Under the pieces are notes generated by a model. It made no database searches, was not told the origin of the DNA, and worked only from the letters and a program-made list of their open reading frames with translations. This document shows, in pieces, positions 7,743 through 15,987 of a stretch of 64,000 bases of DNA. The first letter of the stretch is position 1; every line of letters begins with the position of its first letter. A program made the translations under genes and the position numbers. The stretch comes from Thermomicrobiales bacterium (GTDB lineage: Bacteria > Chloroflexota > Chloroflexia > Thermomicrobiales > UBA6265): the NCBI GenBank assembly GCA_041390825.1, contig JAWKPF010000005.1, forward strand, positions 186,001-250,000, written 5' to 3'.

Positions 7743-9224
7743 CTACCAATCCACGTCGATATCGATTGGCCAAATCGGTCTTGCGACATGCTCGAATGGG
7801 AGCCGGGAGAGATCGGCCCCGGTGATGCCGGGGCCTTCGACGAGAACGACCTCTGACGCGATTGGCTCGAAGGCGGCGCGGAAGTGACCCTTGCCTTTGA
7901 GCGCGATCAGCGAGCGGGTGGTTGGATCGATCCCATGCGCGCGGAAGACATTCAGGTCGATCGGGGTTTCTGCGCGGCTGGTGACCAGCACTTCGACTCC
8001 GCCACCGACTACAACGGCGGTCGGACCAAGATCTACCGAGACTCCCGCCATCATCGGACCGTCGTTGACATAGTGGCCGTCCGATAGCAATCGCACAGAG
8101 GCGTCGACCTCGATGGGCGTACCGTGCAGCCGGTCGGTTTTCGCGCCCAGCGTGAGGCGGACCGTGTTGCCAACGCCAGCCGCGATGCATGCCTGAACCG
8201 ACTCAGGATCCCGTATCAGGGCAAGCGCCGCGTTGCTCACATGCTGGTCCAGCAGGAAGCGCAGCAGTTCGACGCTATCGCCTGGTCCGCCGGTCCACGG
8301 GTTGTCGCCGATATCGACGAGCACCAGCGGCATCGTGCCCGGCTCCATGGCCTGAATGGCTTCGCTGGCTTCGGCGAAGCTCGCCACGCCGCCGAGGAAT
8401 TGGTCCTTGATCGTCCATGCGAGATCGGCGATCTCTTCGGCGGCATCGATGGCAAGTTGGGGATCGTCGTCCGCATAGGCGAGCACGCTCAGGCCGGCTT
8501 CCTCGACATCGGCTGGGGGGAACCCGCCGGCGACCGTGACCGCGATCATGCCTGGTTTGGCTTCCCATTCGTGCGCCAGGGCAATCAGGTCGCCCATGGG
8601 GGAGCGGTCGGTCGTCATGCGCTGGGAGGTTGGGAGCATGGGTGGCTTGACGAGCGCCGCGGCCGGAAGAATCTCTCCCCGGACCAGCTGGACGATGCGC
8701 GCGCATGCCTCCTCCGCACGGGCGGCCATGTCGACGTGCGGGTAGGTGTCGTAACCGATCAGCAGCGTGGCGGCGTCTACCATGCGGGGGGAAATGTTGG
8801 CGTGCAGGTCGAGCGTGGCGACCAGCGGGCGATCGTTGCCAATCACCTCGCGCACTGCTTCGAGGATCAGCGCATCGGCGTCGCGGTCCAGATCGGACAC
8901 CATCGCCCCATGCAGGCCGAGCAGAACACCGTCGATTGGTTCGGCAGCCTGGATGCCCTGCGTCAGTTCCGCGACGAGTGTGGCAAGCGCTTCGCCATCG
9001 ACCATGCCCGAAGGGGTGGCCCAGACGGAGAGGATCGGGACGAGTTCGACATCCGCTCCTTCTGCCCCGGCCAAGGCTCCGCCGAAAAACGAATTGGTGG
9101 CGCGTTCTTCGGCGAGAATCTGGTCTCCACGCAGAATGCTGGATGCCTCGAACGCGGCCATGTCGGTGCGCACCGCGCTGAAGGCATTCGTCTCATGCGA
9201 GAGTTGCGCGGCCACGATGCGCAT
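7743..9224 (-). CDS. M81 family metallopeptidase, MlrC-like
   Basis: Belongs to the MlrC/M81 family, named for the enzyme that degrades linearised microcystin; most members act on unknown peptides or amides. The N-terminus MRIVAAQLSHETNAFS carries the conserved His-Glu-Thr-Asn motif. GVLLGLHGAMVSD and ATLDLHANIS supply the other metal-site His residues, and a conserved DIGDNPWTGGPGDS loop lies near residue 310. At 493 residues it is full length and has no signal peptide. It starts three bases after the stop of the upstream cleavage-enzyme gene, making it the last gene of a coupled four-gene operon. What substrate links it to that set is not known. Confidence 0.85.
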   Translation of the reverse strand: MRIVAAQLSHETNAFSAVRTDMAAFEASSILRGDQILAEERATNSFFGGALAGAEGADVELVPILSVWATPSGMVDGEALATLVAELTQGIQAAEPIDGVLLGLHGAMVSDLDRDADALILEAVREVIGNDRPLVATLDLHANISPRMVDAATLLIGYDTYPHVDMAARAEEACARIVQLVRGEILPAAALVKPPMLPTSQRMTTDRSPMGDLIALAHEWEAKPGMIAVTVAGGFPPADVEEAGLSVLAYADDDPQLAIDAAEEIADLAWTIKDQFLGGVASFAEASEAIQAMEPGTMPLVLVDIGDNPWTGGPGDSVELLRFLLDQHVSNAALALIRDPESVQACIAAGVGNTVRLTLGAKTDRLHGTPIEVDASVRLLSDGHYVNDGPMMAGVSVDLGPTAVVVGGGVEVLVTSRAETPIDLNVFRAHGIDPTTRSLIALKGKGHFRAAFEPIASEVVLVEGPGITGADLSRLPFEHVARPIWPIDIDVDW

Positions 9225-9227
9225 CGG

Positions 9228-10085
9228 TCAACCCAGTTGCGGAATACCCAGGATGGCGCGCGCTTCGCTGGGTGTGGCGACCGGGCGTCCCAGTTCTCCC
9301 GCGATGCGGACGAGCCGGGCGACGAGTTGCGCGTTGCTCTGCGCCAGCTCGCCCTTGTGGTACCAGAGATTGTCCTCCAAGCCGGTGCGCACATGGCCGC
9401 CCATGGACATGGCGGCGATTCCCAGCGGCAATTGCGACCGGCCAATGCCGCACGCGGACCAGATCGCTCCCGGTGGGAGCATCTGCACCATGTTGACGAG
9501 TTGCTGGATGGTTCCCGGTGAACCACCGCGCACTCCGAGCACCATCTGAAACCAATAGGGCGGCTCGATGGCGCTGTCCTGAATGAATCGCAGTCCGTTC
9601 GCGACGTGACCCGGCTCGAAGCATTCGATTTCCGGACGCACGCCGAACTCGATCATCGATGCCGCAAGCTTGCCCAGAAAGCTCGGCGAGTTGACGAAAA
9701 CACCCGCGCCAAAGTTGAGCGAACCGCAATCGAAGGAAGCAATCTCCGGGGAGAGCGTGACGGGTTCGGCTCGTTGCTCATCGGTCGTTTGGCCGGCTCC
9801 GCCACCGGTGCTCATATTGATGATGACATCGGAGCCCGCGGCACGAATGAGGTCGCGCGCTTTCGCGTAGCGCGCCGGATCGCACGTGACTTTGCCATGC
9901 TCGTTGCGGACGTGCAGGTGGACGATCGCGGCTCCGGCCGCGGCCGCCTCGACCGCAGCTTCGGCAATCTCTTCCTCGGTAACTGGCAGGTTCGGATTCT
10001 GCTCTTTGGTTGGCCAGGAACCGGTGAGCGCGGCCGAGATGATGAGCGGCTGGTTGAGGGCGGGAGGATCGAGCGGTGGAAGCAT
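9228..10085 (-). CDS. Beta-keto acid cleavage enzyme (BKACE, 3-keto-5-aminohexanoate cleavage family)
   Basis: BKACE proteins condense a beta-keto acid with acetyl-CoA to give a CoA ester and acetoacetate, using a Zn ion. Visible features are the opening PLIISAALTGSWPTKEQNP, the Zn-binding pair in AAIVHLHVRNEHGK, IINMSTGGGAG, and the Glu in RPEIECFEPGH. The start ATG overlaps the TGA of the upstream CoA-binding gene by one base (TGATG), which fixes both ends. An apparently continuous 453-residue frame joining the two genes is an artefact of a frameshift upstream (see next entry). The 285 residues match the family length. The Arg/Glu/Ser pattern was not resolved well enough to name the substrate. 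Confidence 0.88.
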   Translation of the reverse strand: MLPPLDPPALNQPLIISAALTGSWPTKEQNPNLPVTEEEIAEAAVEAAAAGAAIVHLHVRNEHGKVTCDPARYAKARDLIRAAGSDVIINMSTGGGAGQTTDEQRAEPVTLSPEIASFDCGSLNFGAGVFVNSPSFLGKLAASMIEFGVRPEIECFEPGHVANGLRFIQDSAIEPPYWFQMVLGVRGGSPGTIQQLVNMVQMLPPGAIWSACGIGRSQLPLGIAAMSMGGHVRTGLEDNLWYHKGELAQSNAQLVARLVRIAGELGRPVATPSEARAILGIPQLG

Positions 10086-10589
10086 CAGCCGATCGTCCGT
10101 CGTGAGGTGATGACACCGGTGTTCATGCCGACCAGATTGAGCCCTCCAAAGAAACGCGCGTGCTCGATCTTGACGCAACGGTTCATGACGACGTCCATGC
10201 CAGCCGCTGGCCCGGTCTGCAGCGTCTTCGTTGACGATGCCGAGCTGCATCCAGAAGACCGGAGCGCCGATCTGGATCGCCTCATCGAGCACCGCAGGCA
10301 CATCTTCGGGTTTCCGGAAGACGTCGACGATATCGACTTTGCGGTCCTTGGGAATATCGAGCAACGAGGCATAGACGGTTTGCCCCAGGATCTCTTGTCC
10401 AGCAAACCGCGGATTCACCGGAATGATGTCGTAGCCCTCGGATTGCATGTAGATCGCCGCGAAATGGCTCGGGCGCATGGGATCGGCGGAAAGCCCGACC
10501 ATGGCGATCGTCCTGGCGTTCTGCAGGAGCCGCAACCGCTCGTATGCGCCCGCGGTGGCGACGTGCGGATTGGCATTGGTATCGATCAT
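10085..10589 (-). CDS. CoA-binding protein (YccU-like Rossmann fold), interrupted by a frameshift
   Basis: Small CoA-binding-domain protein. The first part reads MIDTNANPHVATAGAYERLR and AMVGLSADPMRPSHFAA, then IIPVNPRFAGQEILG and FRKPEDVPAV, the usual YccU order. After IVNEDAADRA the frame is lost. The family's C-terminal motif AAGMDVVMNRCVKIEHARF continues in another frame to a TGA at 10085-10087, so about two bases are missing (or one is extra) near 10205-10220. The end chosen here overlaps the next start by one base, which supports it. The start overlaps the metY stop (ATGA). A sequencing indel or a real recent mutation are both possible. Such proteins often sit beside PLP enzymes, but their role is unknown. 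Confidence 0.8.
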
Positions 10590-11983
10590 CGTGCGGCTCC
10601 CACGCTGTTGAGGTTGGCGGCCTGCGACCTGCGCAACGCGCGGTCGAGATCCCAGACGATGTCGTCGGTGTCCTCGATCCCAACCGAGAACCGAATGAGG
10701 TCAGGACTGACTCCGGCAGAGATCTGCTGCTCGTCCGTCAATTGCTGGTGGGTGGTGCTCCCTGGGTGGATGATGAGCGATTTGGCGTCCCCAACATTCG
10801 CCAGATGCGAGATGAGCGTCAGCGATTCGATGAAACGGGCTCCGGCGGCGCGTCCGCCTTCGATGCCAAAGGTCATCATCCCGCCACATCCCTTTGGGAG
10901 GTACTTCTCTGCGAGCGCGCGATACGGGCTATCTGGCAACCCTGGGTAGCTGACCCAATTGACCAACGGATGCTCTTGCAGCCAGGCGGCCACGACTTCG
11001 GCATTGCGAGAATGGCGTTCCATGCGCAACGGGAGGGTCTCCAGTCCCTGCAGGAACATCCAGGAGTTGAATGGACTGAGCGCGGGTCCGAGATCGCGCA
11101 AGTTCTCGACTCGGGCTTTCATGAGGTAGCCGTACTCGCCGAACGTCTCGGCGAACATGATGCCGTGGTAGCCGGGTGACGGTTCGGTCATACCGGGGAA
11201 GTTGCCATTGCTCCAGGGGAAGCGGCCTGACTCCACGATGACCCCGCCAATCGAGGTTCCGTGGCCACCGATGTACTTGGTGGCGGAATGGACCACGATA
11301 TCGGCGCCATGATCGAGTGGCCGGCAGAGCGCGGGACTGGCAAAGGTGTTGTCGATGATGAGCGGCAACCCGAATTCATGCGCGATTTCGGCCACCGCGC
11401 TGATATCGAACACGTCGATGCGTGGATTGCCGATGGTCTCCCCATAGAGCGCCTTCGTCTTTGGCGTGATTGCCTTGCGGAAGTTCTCCGGGTCGGACGG
11501 ATCGACAAAAACGACATCGATTCCCCAATGGCGCAGGGTGATATCGAACTGGGTGTAGGTGCCGCCGTAGAGCGCCGACGATGAGACCACCTGGTCACCG
11601 GGCGCGAGGATGGTCGTCAGGGCGGTGAACTGGGCCGCCTGACCGGACGCGACCGCAAGCGCGCCGACTCCGCCTTCCAGCGCCGCGACGCGTTCTTCGA
11701 ACGCGGCTGTGGTCGGATTCATGATTCGGCTGTAGATATTGCCAAACCGCTGTAAAGCGAAGAGCTCCGCGGCGTGATCGGTGTCCTCGAAAACGTACGA
11801 TGTCGTCTGATAGAGCGGCATGGCGCGCGCGCCGGTGGTGGGGTCGGGCCGTTGGCCGGCATGCACCGCCAGGGTGTCGAACCCAAAGATGTGGTCGTCC
11901 TCGGTGCGGGCTTCGTGCGCGGCATTGGCCGGATTGGATACGCGGCCATTGCTGGAGGGATGGGTCTGGTCCACGGTGATCAT
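10586..11983 (-). CDS. metY: O-acetylhomoserine (thiol)-lyase / aminocarboxypropyltransferase
   Basis: PLP enzyme of the Cys/Met metabolism family that makes homocysteine from O-acetylhomoserine and sulfide. Motifs in order: FGFDTLAVHAGQRPDPTTGA, YSRIMNPTTAAFEERVAALE, the aromatic stacking Tyr in SALYGGTYTQF, the Asp of IIDNTFASP, the Schiff-base Lys in VVHSATKYIGGHGT, and the C-terminal LIIHPGSTTHQQL. I place the start at ATG 11983; a GTG at 12034 is in frame but would add 17 residues that do not look conserved. About 30 residues before FGFDTL form a low-complexity N-terminal extension. It heads an operon with the CoA-binding, BKACE and M81 genes. No SAM riboswitch was recognised upstream. 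Confidence 0.92.
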   Translation of the reverse strand: MITVDQTHPSSNGRVSNPANAAHEARTEDDHIFGFDTLAVHAGQRPDPTTGARAMPLYQTTSYVFEDTDHAAELFALQRFGNIYSRIMNPTTAAFEERVAALEGGVGALAVASGQAAQFTALTTILAPGDQVVSSSALYGGTYTQFDITLRHWGIDVVFVDPSDPENFRKAITPKTKALYGETIGNPRIDVFDISAVAEIAHEFGLPLIIDNTFASPALCRPLDHGADIVVHSATKYIGGHGTSIGGVIVESGRFPWSNGNFPGMTEPSPGYHGIMFAETFGEYGYLMKARVENLRDLGPALSPFNSWMFLQGLETLPLRMERHSRNAEVVAAWLQEHPLVNWVSYPGLPDSPYRALAEKYLPKGCGGMMTFGIEGGRAAGARFIESLTLISHLANVGDAKSLIIHPGSTTHQQLTDEQQISAGVSPDLIRFSVGIEDTDDIVWDLDRALRRSQAANLNSVGAAR

Positions 11984-12106
11984 CCTGCGAAAGCCGTCAG
12001 AGCGCGGCGTCGTACAGCAGTTGCTATTGTGCACGACAGCGACAAGCGCGGTAGAGACGACGTCATGGTCCCAGGCTCGAATCTCTTCGCCCGGACGGGC
12101 TCGACA

Positions 12107-12136
12107 TTGACCGGAGGGGCGCCAGATTGGTACTAT
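12107..12136 (+). promoter_or_regulatory. Promoter of the tRNA-Glu gene
   Basis: TTGACC at 12107-12112 and TACTAT at 12131-12136 are separated by 18 bases, close to the sigma-70 consensus. Transcription would begin about 20 bases before the mature tRNA. Confidence 0.6.
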
Positions 12137-12161
12137 TCGGTCCGCTCAATTTTGGGACCGT

Positions 12162-12238
12162 GGCGCGTTCGTCTAGCGGCCCAGGACACCGCCCTCTCAA
12201 GGCGGAGATCACGGGTTCGAATCCCGTACGCGCTACCA
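12162..12238 (+). tRNA. tRNA-Glu (anticodon CTC)
   Basis: Acceptor strand GGCGCGT pairs with ACGCGCT (one G-T pair at the end), followed by discriminator A and an encoded CCA at 12236-12238. The D arm contains TCTAGCGG and AGGAC. The anticodon stem is CCGCC/GGCGG around the loop CTCTCAA, so the anticodon is CTC (reads GAG, Glu). The T arm is ACGGGTTCGAATCCCGT. The D loop is one base longer than in most Glu tRNAs. A promoter lies upstream and a strong terminator starts seven bases downstream, so it is a single-gene unit. Confidence 0.97.
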
Positions 12239-12244
12239 GACGTC

Positions 12245-12273
12245 AGCCCGGTTCCGCTCGGAACCGGGCTTTT
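12245..12273 (+). terminator. Intrinsic terminator of tRNA-Glu
   Basis: An 11-bp perfect stem (AGCCCGGTTCC/GGAACCGGGCT) with the loop GCTC is followed by TTT, seven bases after the tRNA CCA end. Confidence 0.85.
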
Positions 12274-12382
12274 GCGTTCGCAACGCCCCGTTCCCGAGCC
12301 AACGACCGCACGGAAGCGACATCGCCGCCGGCCAAGCATCGGCCTCCTCTTCGTGCGTGCTCGATTGGCTTTCCCGTTCGAG

Positions 12383-13408
12383 TCAAGACTCGATGTTGGA
12401 TGGGATCAGACGCGTTAGCTGGGCAACTTGGGGCCAGTAGCGTTGCCGCAGTGCATCGAACTGCTCCCAGGCCTGATCCAGATCCGTCGCCACCGCAATT
12501 CCAGCCGCGGAGAGTTCCTGCGCGCAGGAGTCGAACTGGAGGCGATCGATGGCCGGGCGTTCCTTGTGCATGCGGAGCGAAATGACGCGATGCCGATAGT
12601 GCTTGGCGAGATGAGCGAATGCGATCGAGCCCAATGCGAGGCAACTCGCTGCCTTGTCATCGGGATCTCCTGCAACCAGCGAGTTCCGAAGCGCTGCCGC
12701 ATCGAGCACCATCGGGCTATCCGCTGACCAGTGGTGGCTCATGTTCGGAGCAAAGAGGAGCAGGTATCCGTCGACCGAGTGATAGGTGCGTTCCAGGTCC
12801 TTGAACTCGTCGATCCACAACGACCAAATGGCATCGAGTGAATCGAGACCGCCGGCACGCATCGACGACACGAGCAAGTCAGCGCCGTTCTCGTTGCCAG
12901 CCAGAAGCTCGTCTCCCTTGTCGAGCCGGTCTCGGTGCTTGGAATAGGCGGAGAAGACCGAGACCATGTACGCCACCAGGAGAGCGACGAATGTGGGCCC
13001 TGTAAACGCTTCGATGCCGCCGATGGTGGCTTCCAGAAGCGTCTTCGGTTCCCCTGCAATGCCAAGCGTTGACATAGAGGAGACGCTGTTCTCATATGCG
13101 GTCGAAATCGAGTTCTCCGTCACACCGTACAGCAGCAGCGTGTATCCCAGCGTTGCGAGAACGATCGACCAAGCGAGGATTGCCAGCAGCGACACGGGAA
13201 TGTAGAGCGACCAAAGCTCGTGGCGCTTGTTCGGATCCGACATCAAGTTGCCAGTGAAATGAAGAGCGTTGCGGCAGGTGCGAACGATGAGCCGCGCGAA
13301 ATAGGGTGGGTCGGCGCCTTTCACCATCATGATCCGGGCAGCCCAATAGAAGGACACTACGACGATCAGCAGGCCAACAACTGCCAACGCAATCCTGGTG
13401 ATATCCAT
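12383..13408 (-). CDS. Membrane protein with channel-like topology, last gene of the urease operon; function unknown
   Basis: Not a recognised family. The 341 residues start with a transmembrane helix (about 3-25), then a short basic loop (RLIVRTCRNALHF). A second helix (about 67-94) follows, then the Ser/Thr-rich re-entrant-looking stretch SVSSMSTLGIAGEP, a third helix (about 125-147), and some 190 soluble residues. Helix-loop-helix with 'SxSTLGxxG' recalls two-transmembrane potassium-channel pores (TVGYGD), but the selectivity motif is not canonical, so this is only a resemblance. The gene begins 21 bases after the ureD stop on the same strand and is probably co-transcribed with urease. The soluble tail is helical, with charged and aromatic residues and no known motif. 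Confidence 0.6.
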   Translation of the reverse strand: MDITRIALAVVGLLIVVVSFYWAARIMMVKGADPPYFARLIVRTCRNALHFTGNLMSDPNKRHELWSLYIPVSLLAILAWSIVLATLGYTLLLYGVTENSISTAYENSVSSMSTLGIAGEPKTLLEATIGGIEAFTGPTFVALLVAYMVSVFSAYSKHRDRLDKGDELLAGNENGADLLVSSMRAGGLDSLDAIWSLWIDEFKDLERTYHSVDGYLLLFAPNMSHHWSADSPMVLDAAALRNSLVAGDPDDKAASCLALGSIAFAHLAKHYRHRVISLRMHKERPAIDRLQFDSCAQELSAAGIAVATDLDQAWEQFDALRQRYWPQVAQLTRLIPSNIES

Positions 13409-13429
13409 CGAGACGCGCTCCGGATTTGG

Positions 13430-14383
13430 TCAGGCTTTTCTTAGGTTTGGAGCAGGAACGCCGAACAACATCCGCCGAGCCGCGTCCCAGGCGATGGTCC
13501 GGGCTCGCTCGACGGCATATGCGCTGACGCCCAATATGCGCACTGAGGCGCCGGCATCGTTGGGCAATGTGCTCACCCCGCTGATGGTTGACTCGTGCTC
13601 GTCCAGTGCGTTGCGTAAGGCATTGACCAGCGCGGCACCGGGGATCTTGCGGGTGAAGATGTAGAGCACACCGACTGCGTCCATCTCGCCGAGGACGGCC
13701 GGACTCTTGGGCGAACATCGGGATGGCTCCAGCTTGATCGTGTCGGCTACCAGCAGTTTGCCGTGCAAATCGGTAACCTCCAGTTGGGAAAGAAAGAGCG
13801 CGTACTGATGTTGCTCATCGTTATGGGCCGTCCGCCCGGGCGCCAGAATGTCACCGACGATGACTGTTGCTGAGGGCTCGACACGTATGGCCATGTGCTG
13901 AAAGAACCGCGCGTCACGATAGGGAATCATGGTGTCGGGCAAGAATTCGAGGAAACTCCCGGCCTCGGCGGTGATGCCCACGAATTGAGTGACGAAATTC
14001 TCTTCGCACTTGTAAAGCTTGCCATGCGATTGGGTTGTGATATGCGCCGCGGCTCCTGGCTTGCAGTGGATGTCGATCCGGTAGCGATCGCCTTGCAACA
14101 TGCCGCCGCCGTTTTGCAAGAGCATGGCGAAAGGCATATCCGGCCGATGCGGATCGAGATAGATCGGCTGAAACATCTGGAGCGGCGGATGATAGCTATA
14201 CCGGGACCGGACGGTGCGCTCACCGCGGCGCTCGAACTCGAGATCCATCAGTCCGCGTTTGCCATGCCCTCCCGCGCCGGCGCCGTAGACCACCGTGTCG
14301 TACTGGGCGAACTCGCGCGGTACCGGAACTGGCAAGAAGTACCGGGGATCGTCCCGGGTCAGGCTATTGTTTGTATCCGTCAT
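13430..14383 (-). CDS. ureD: Urease accessory protein UreD (UreH)
   Basis: Scaffold protein that binds apo-urease and, with UreF and UreG, delivers Ni. Family features: GKRGLMDLEFERRGERTV, the 'GGGMLQGDRYRIDI' segment, ITTQSHGKLYKCEENF, and MIPYRDARFFQHMAIRVEPSA. ATG 14383 is preferred over a TTG at 14416 inside the ureG end. At 317 residues it is slightly longer than enterobacterial UreD. It follows ureG by 29 bases, and a membrane-protein gene follows it by 21 bases. Gene order ureABC-F-G-D differs from the Klebsiella order ureDABCEFG. Confidence 0.93.
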   Translation of the reverse strand: MTDTNNSLTRDDPRYFLPVPVPREFAQYDTVVYGAGAGGHGKRGLMDLEFERRGERTVRSRYSYHPPLQMFQPIYLDPHRPDMPFAMLLQNGGGMLQGDRYRIDIHCKPGAAAHITTQSHGKLYKCEENFVTQFVGITAEAGSFLEFLPDTMIPYRDARFFQHMAIRVEPSATVIVGDILAPGRTAHNDEQHQYALFLSQLEVTDLHGKLLVADTIKLEPSRCSPKSPAVLGEMDAVGVLYIFTRKIPGAALVNALRNALDEHESTISGVSTLPNDAGASVRILGVSAYAVERARTIAWDAARRMLFGVPAPNLRKA

Positions 14384-14412
14384 GGAACTGATTCGATCCC
14401 CACTCGACTGCG

Positions 14413-15147
14413 TCAAGCGTGCGAATGAGCGTGTTCGTGCGTGTGATGATGGTCGTGCTCGTGGCTGTGGTCATGCGGTGGCAGCGCATCCAACAACTGG
14501 CGGACTTCTTCAGAACGGCCGCTCTTGCTGGTCTCGACAATGAAGGCCAGCACCTCGTCCAGACCATCGCCAGTCAGGCTGTTGGTCATCACCCATGGTT
14601 GACCATCAGGGCGGGCGGCTTCCGCTCCAGAGCGCATCACATCGAGGTTCACACGGACGTAGGGTGCCAAGTCGACCTTGTTGATGACGAGCAGATCGGA
14701 GTGGGTGATCCCCGGGCCTTTCTTGCGGGGGATATCGTCGCCTTCCGCAACGTCGATGACGAAGATATACGCATCGACAAGGGTTGGGCTGAACGTGAGT
14801 GTGAGGTTGTCGCCGCCGCTTTCGAGAAAGAGGAGGTCGGCGTCAGGGAACTTTTCGATCAACTCATCCATGGCGGCAATATTTGCCGTCGGATCGTCGC
14901 GCACGGCGGTATGCGGGCAAGAACCTGTTTCGACGCCCACCACCCGGTCAGCCGAGAGGATGCCATCGAGCGCCGAGCGCACATGCTCGGCGTCGAGTTG
15001 GGTGTAGATATCGTTGGTAACGACAACCGGGCTGAATCCGCGTTCGATCACCATGGGAACAAGGGCTTCGATGAGCGCGGTCTTGCCCGAGCCGACCGGC
15101 CCTCCCACTCCAACTTTGAAGACGGTGCGTTCCGTGCTGTCAGTCAT
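14413..15147 (-). CDS. ureG: Urease accessory GTPase UreG with a C-terminal His-rich tail
   Basis: SIMIBI-class GTPase that drives Ni insertion into urease. It has the P-loop GVGGPVGSGKTALIEAL, the VVTNDIYTQLDAE segment, the metal-binding Cys-Pro-His in ETGSCPHTAVRDD, LLFLESGGDNLT, and the guanine-specificity motif VINKVDLAPYV. I chose ATG 15147 with AAGGA upstream; a TTG at 15177 overlaps the ureF stop. The last 20 residues are about half His alternating with Asp/Glu, a metal-binding tail. In many bacteria that function sits on UreE, which is absent here, or at the UreG N-terminus. Neighbouring ureF overlaps or abuts its start. Confidence 0.95.
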   Translation of the reverse strand: MTDSTERTVFKVGVGGPVGSGKTALIEALVPMVIERGFSPVVVTNDIYTQLDAEHVRSALDGILSADRVVGVETGSCPHTAVRDDPTANIAAMDELIEKFPDADLLFLESGGDNLTLTFSPTLVDAYIFVIDVAEGDDIPRKKGPGITHSDLLVINKVDLAPYVRVNLDVMRSGAEAARPDGQPWVMTNSLTGDGLDEVLAFIVETSKSGRSEEVRQLLDALPPHDHSHEHDHHHTHEHAHSHA

Positions 15148-15173
15148 CGTGTGTACAGAATCCTTTCCTGGGT

Positions 15174-15920
15174 TCAAGAAGAGAAGAGGCGTAGTTCGGC
15201 CGTTTCGTGCCGCATCGACATGAGCTCGACAAACGGCGCCGATCCACCGAGCTCATGCAGCGATCGGTCGAGCGCATCGGCCGTCGCGGACTCGATGACA
15301 GGTTGCAAGAGCAGCAGGATGCGCTGGGCATTGCGATGATCGATGACCGACATGCGCACGGTGGCGCTGACGCAACTGGCGGCGAACGAATAGAGTTCGC
15401 CAGCGACCGCCTCCGGAATCGGAACTCCGAGCGTCGTCTTCAGCAACGCGAGCGCAATCACCTGATTCCCGGGAGCACGCCGCTCGTTGACGAGTTCCAA
15501 GTAGTCTCTGGCGAGTTCACTGTCGAATACATCCCGCGAGATTCCCAGCAACTGCCGGCCAAGGCGCGTGGATGTCTCGCGAGGTTCCCGGCAGATCTTC
15601 ATAGCGGTCAAGCGATGATCGATCCTGGCAACTTCGTCCATTTGGCCATCACGCGCCGCGCGCATCGCCAATGCCATGCCCGCGGCGTCGGTCGGACCGA
15701 CACTTGCCCGAAGCAGCTCGGCAACCGTACTGGCCAGAGTTGCCGGTGTCAGCAGACCGGCCTGCGCGAATGTCTCGAGCCCGTGAGATAGCGTGAAGAG
15801 CCCGCTCGGGAAAAAGGAGTCGGCCAGTTGCATGCTGCTGAGCGCCGCCCTGAGATTGGGAGGATGCCCGGCATCGCGGTGCGAACTGCCGTTTGGCGAA
15901 CGTTGGTTCCCCGGAATCAT
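15174..15920 (-). CDS. ureF: Urease accessory protein UreF
   Basis: Helical protein that joins the UreD-urease complex and regulates the UreG GTPase. Signature elements are LQLADSFFPSGLFTLSHGLE near the N-terminus, the RLGRQLLGISRD helix, and the C-terminal MRLSVIDHRNAQRILL-like stretch (here VRMSVIDHRNAQRI). ATG 15920 gives 248 residues. A later ATG at 15833, immediately before QLADSFFPSG, would remove a 29-residue polar N-terminus and is also plausible; neither has a clear ribosome site. It lies between ureC and ureG, with a hairpin separating it from ureC. Confidence 0.93.
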   Translation of the reverse strand: MIPGNQRSPNGSSHRDAGHPPNLRAALSSMQLADSFFPSGLFTLSHGLETFAQAGLLTPATLASTVAELLRASVGPTDAAGMALAMRAARDGQMDEVARIDHRLTAMKICREPRETSTRLGRQLLGISRDVFDSELARDYLELVNERRAPGNQVIALALLKTTLGVPIPEAVAGELYSFAASCVSATVRMSVIDHRNAQRILLLLQPVIESATADALDRSLHELGGSAPFVELMSMRHETAELRLFSS

Positions 15921-15941
15921 CGATCTATGTCCCAAGACGAA

Positions 15942-15974
15942 CGAGCGTGAGCCCAAGGAATGGGCCCACGCTCG
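15942..15974 (-). other. Intercistronic hairpin between ureC and ureF
   Basis: CGAGCGTGAGCCCA and TGGGCCCACGCTCG form a 14-bp stem with one mismatch and a five-base loop, 13 bases after the ureC stop. No T-run follows, so it looks like an RNA-stability or partial-attenuation element that would favour structural over accessory gene expression. Confidence 0.5.
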
Positions 15975-15987
15975 GGACGCCCGCGAG

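Noticed and set aside
9228..10589. A 453-residue natural fusion of CoA-binding and BKACE domains
   Set aside because: The junction residues are non-conserved, the true CoA-binding C-terminus lies in another frame, and the TGATG overlap shows two genes.
8124..10949. Long + strand open frames (465 and 447 codons) opposite the M81, BKACE and metY genes
   Set aside because: They are antisense frames kept open by high GC; composition is Arg/His/Gly-rich with no motif, while the - strand genes are clearly conserved.
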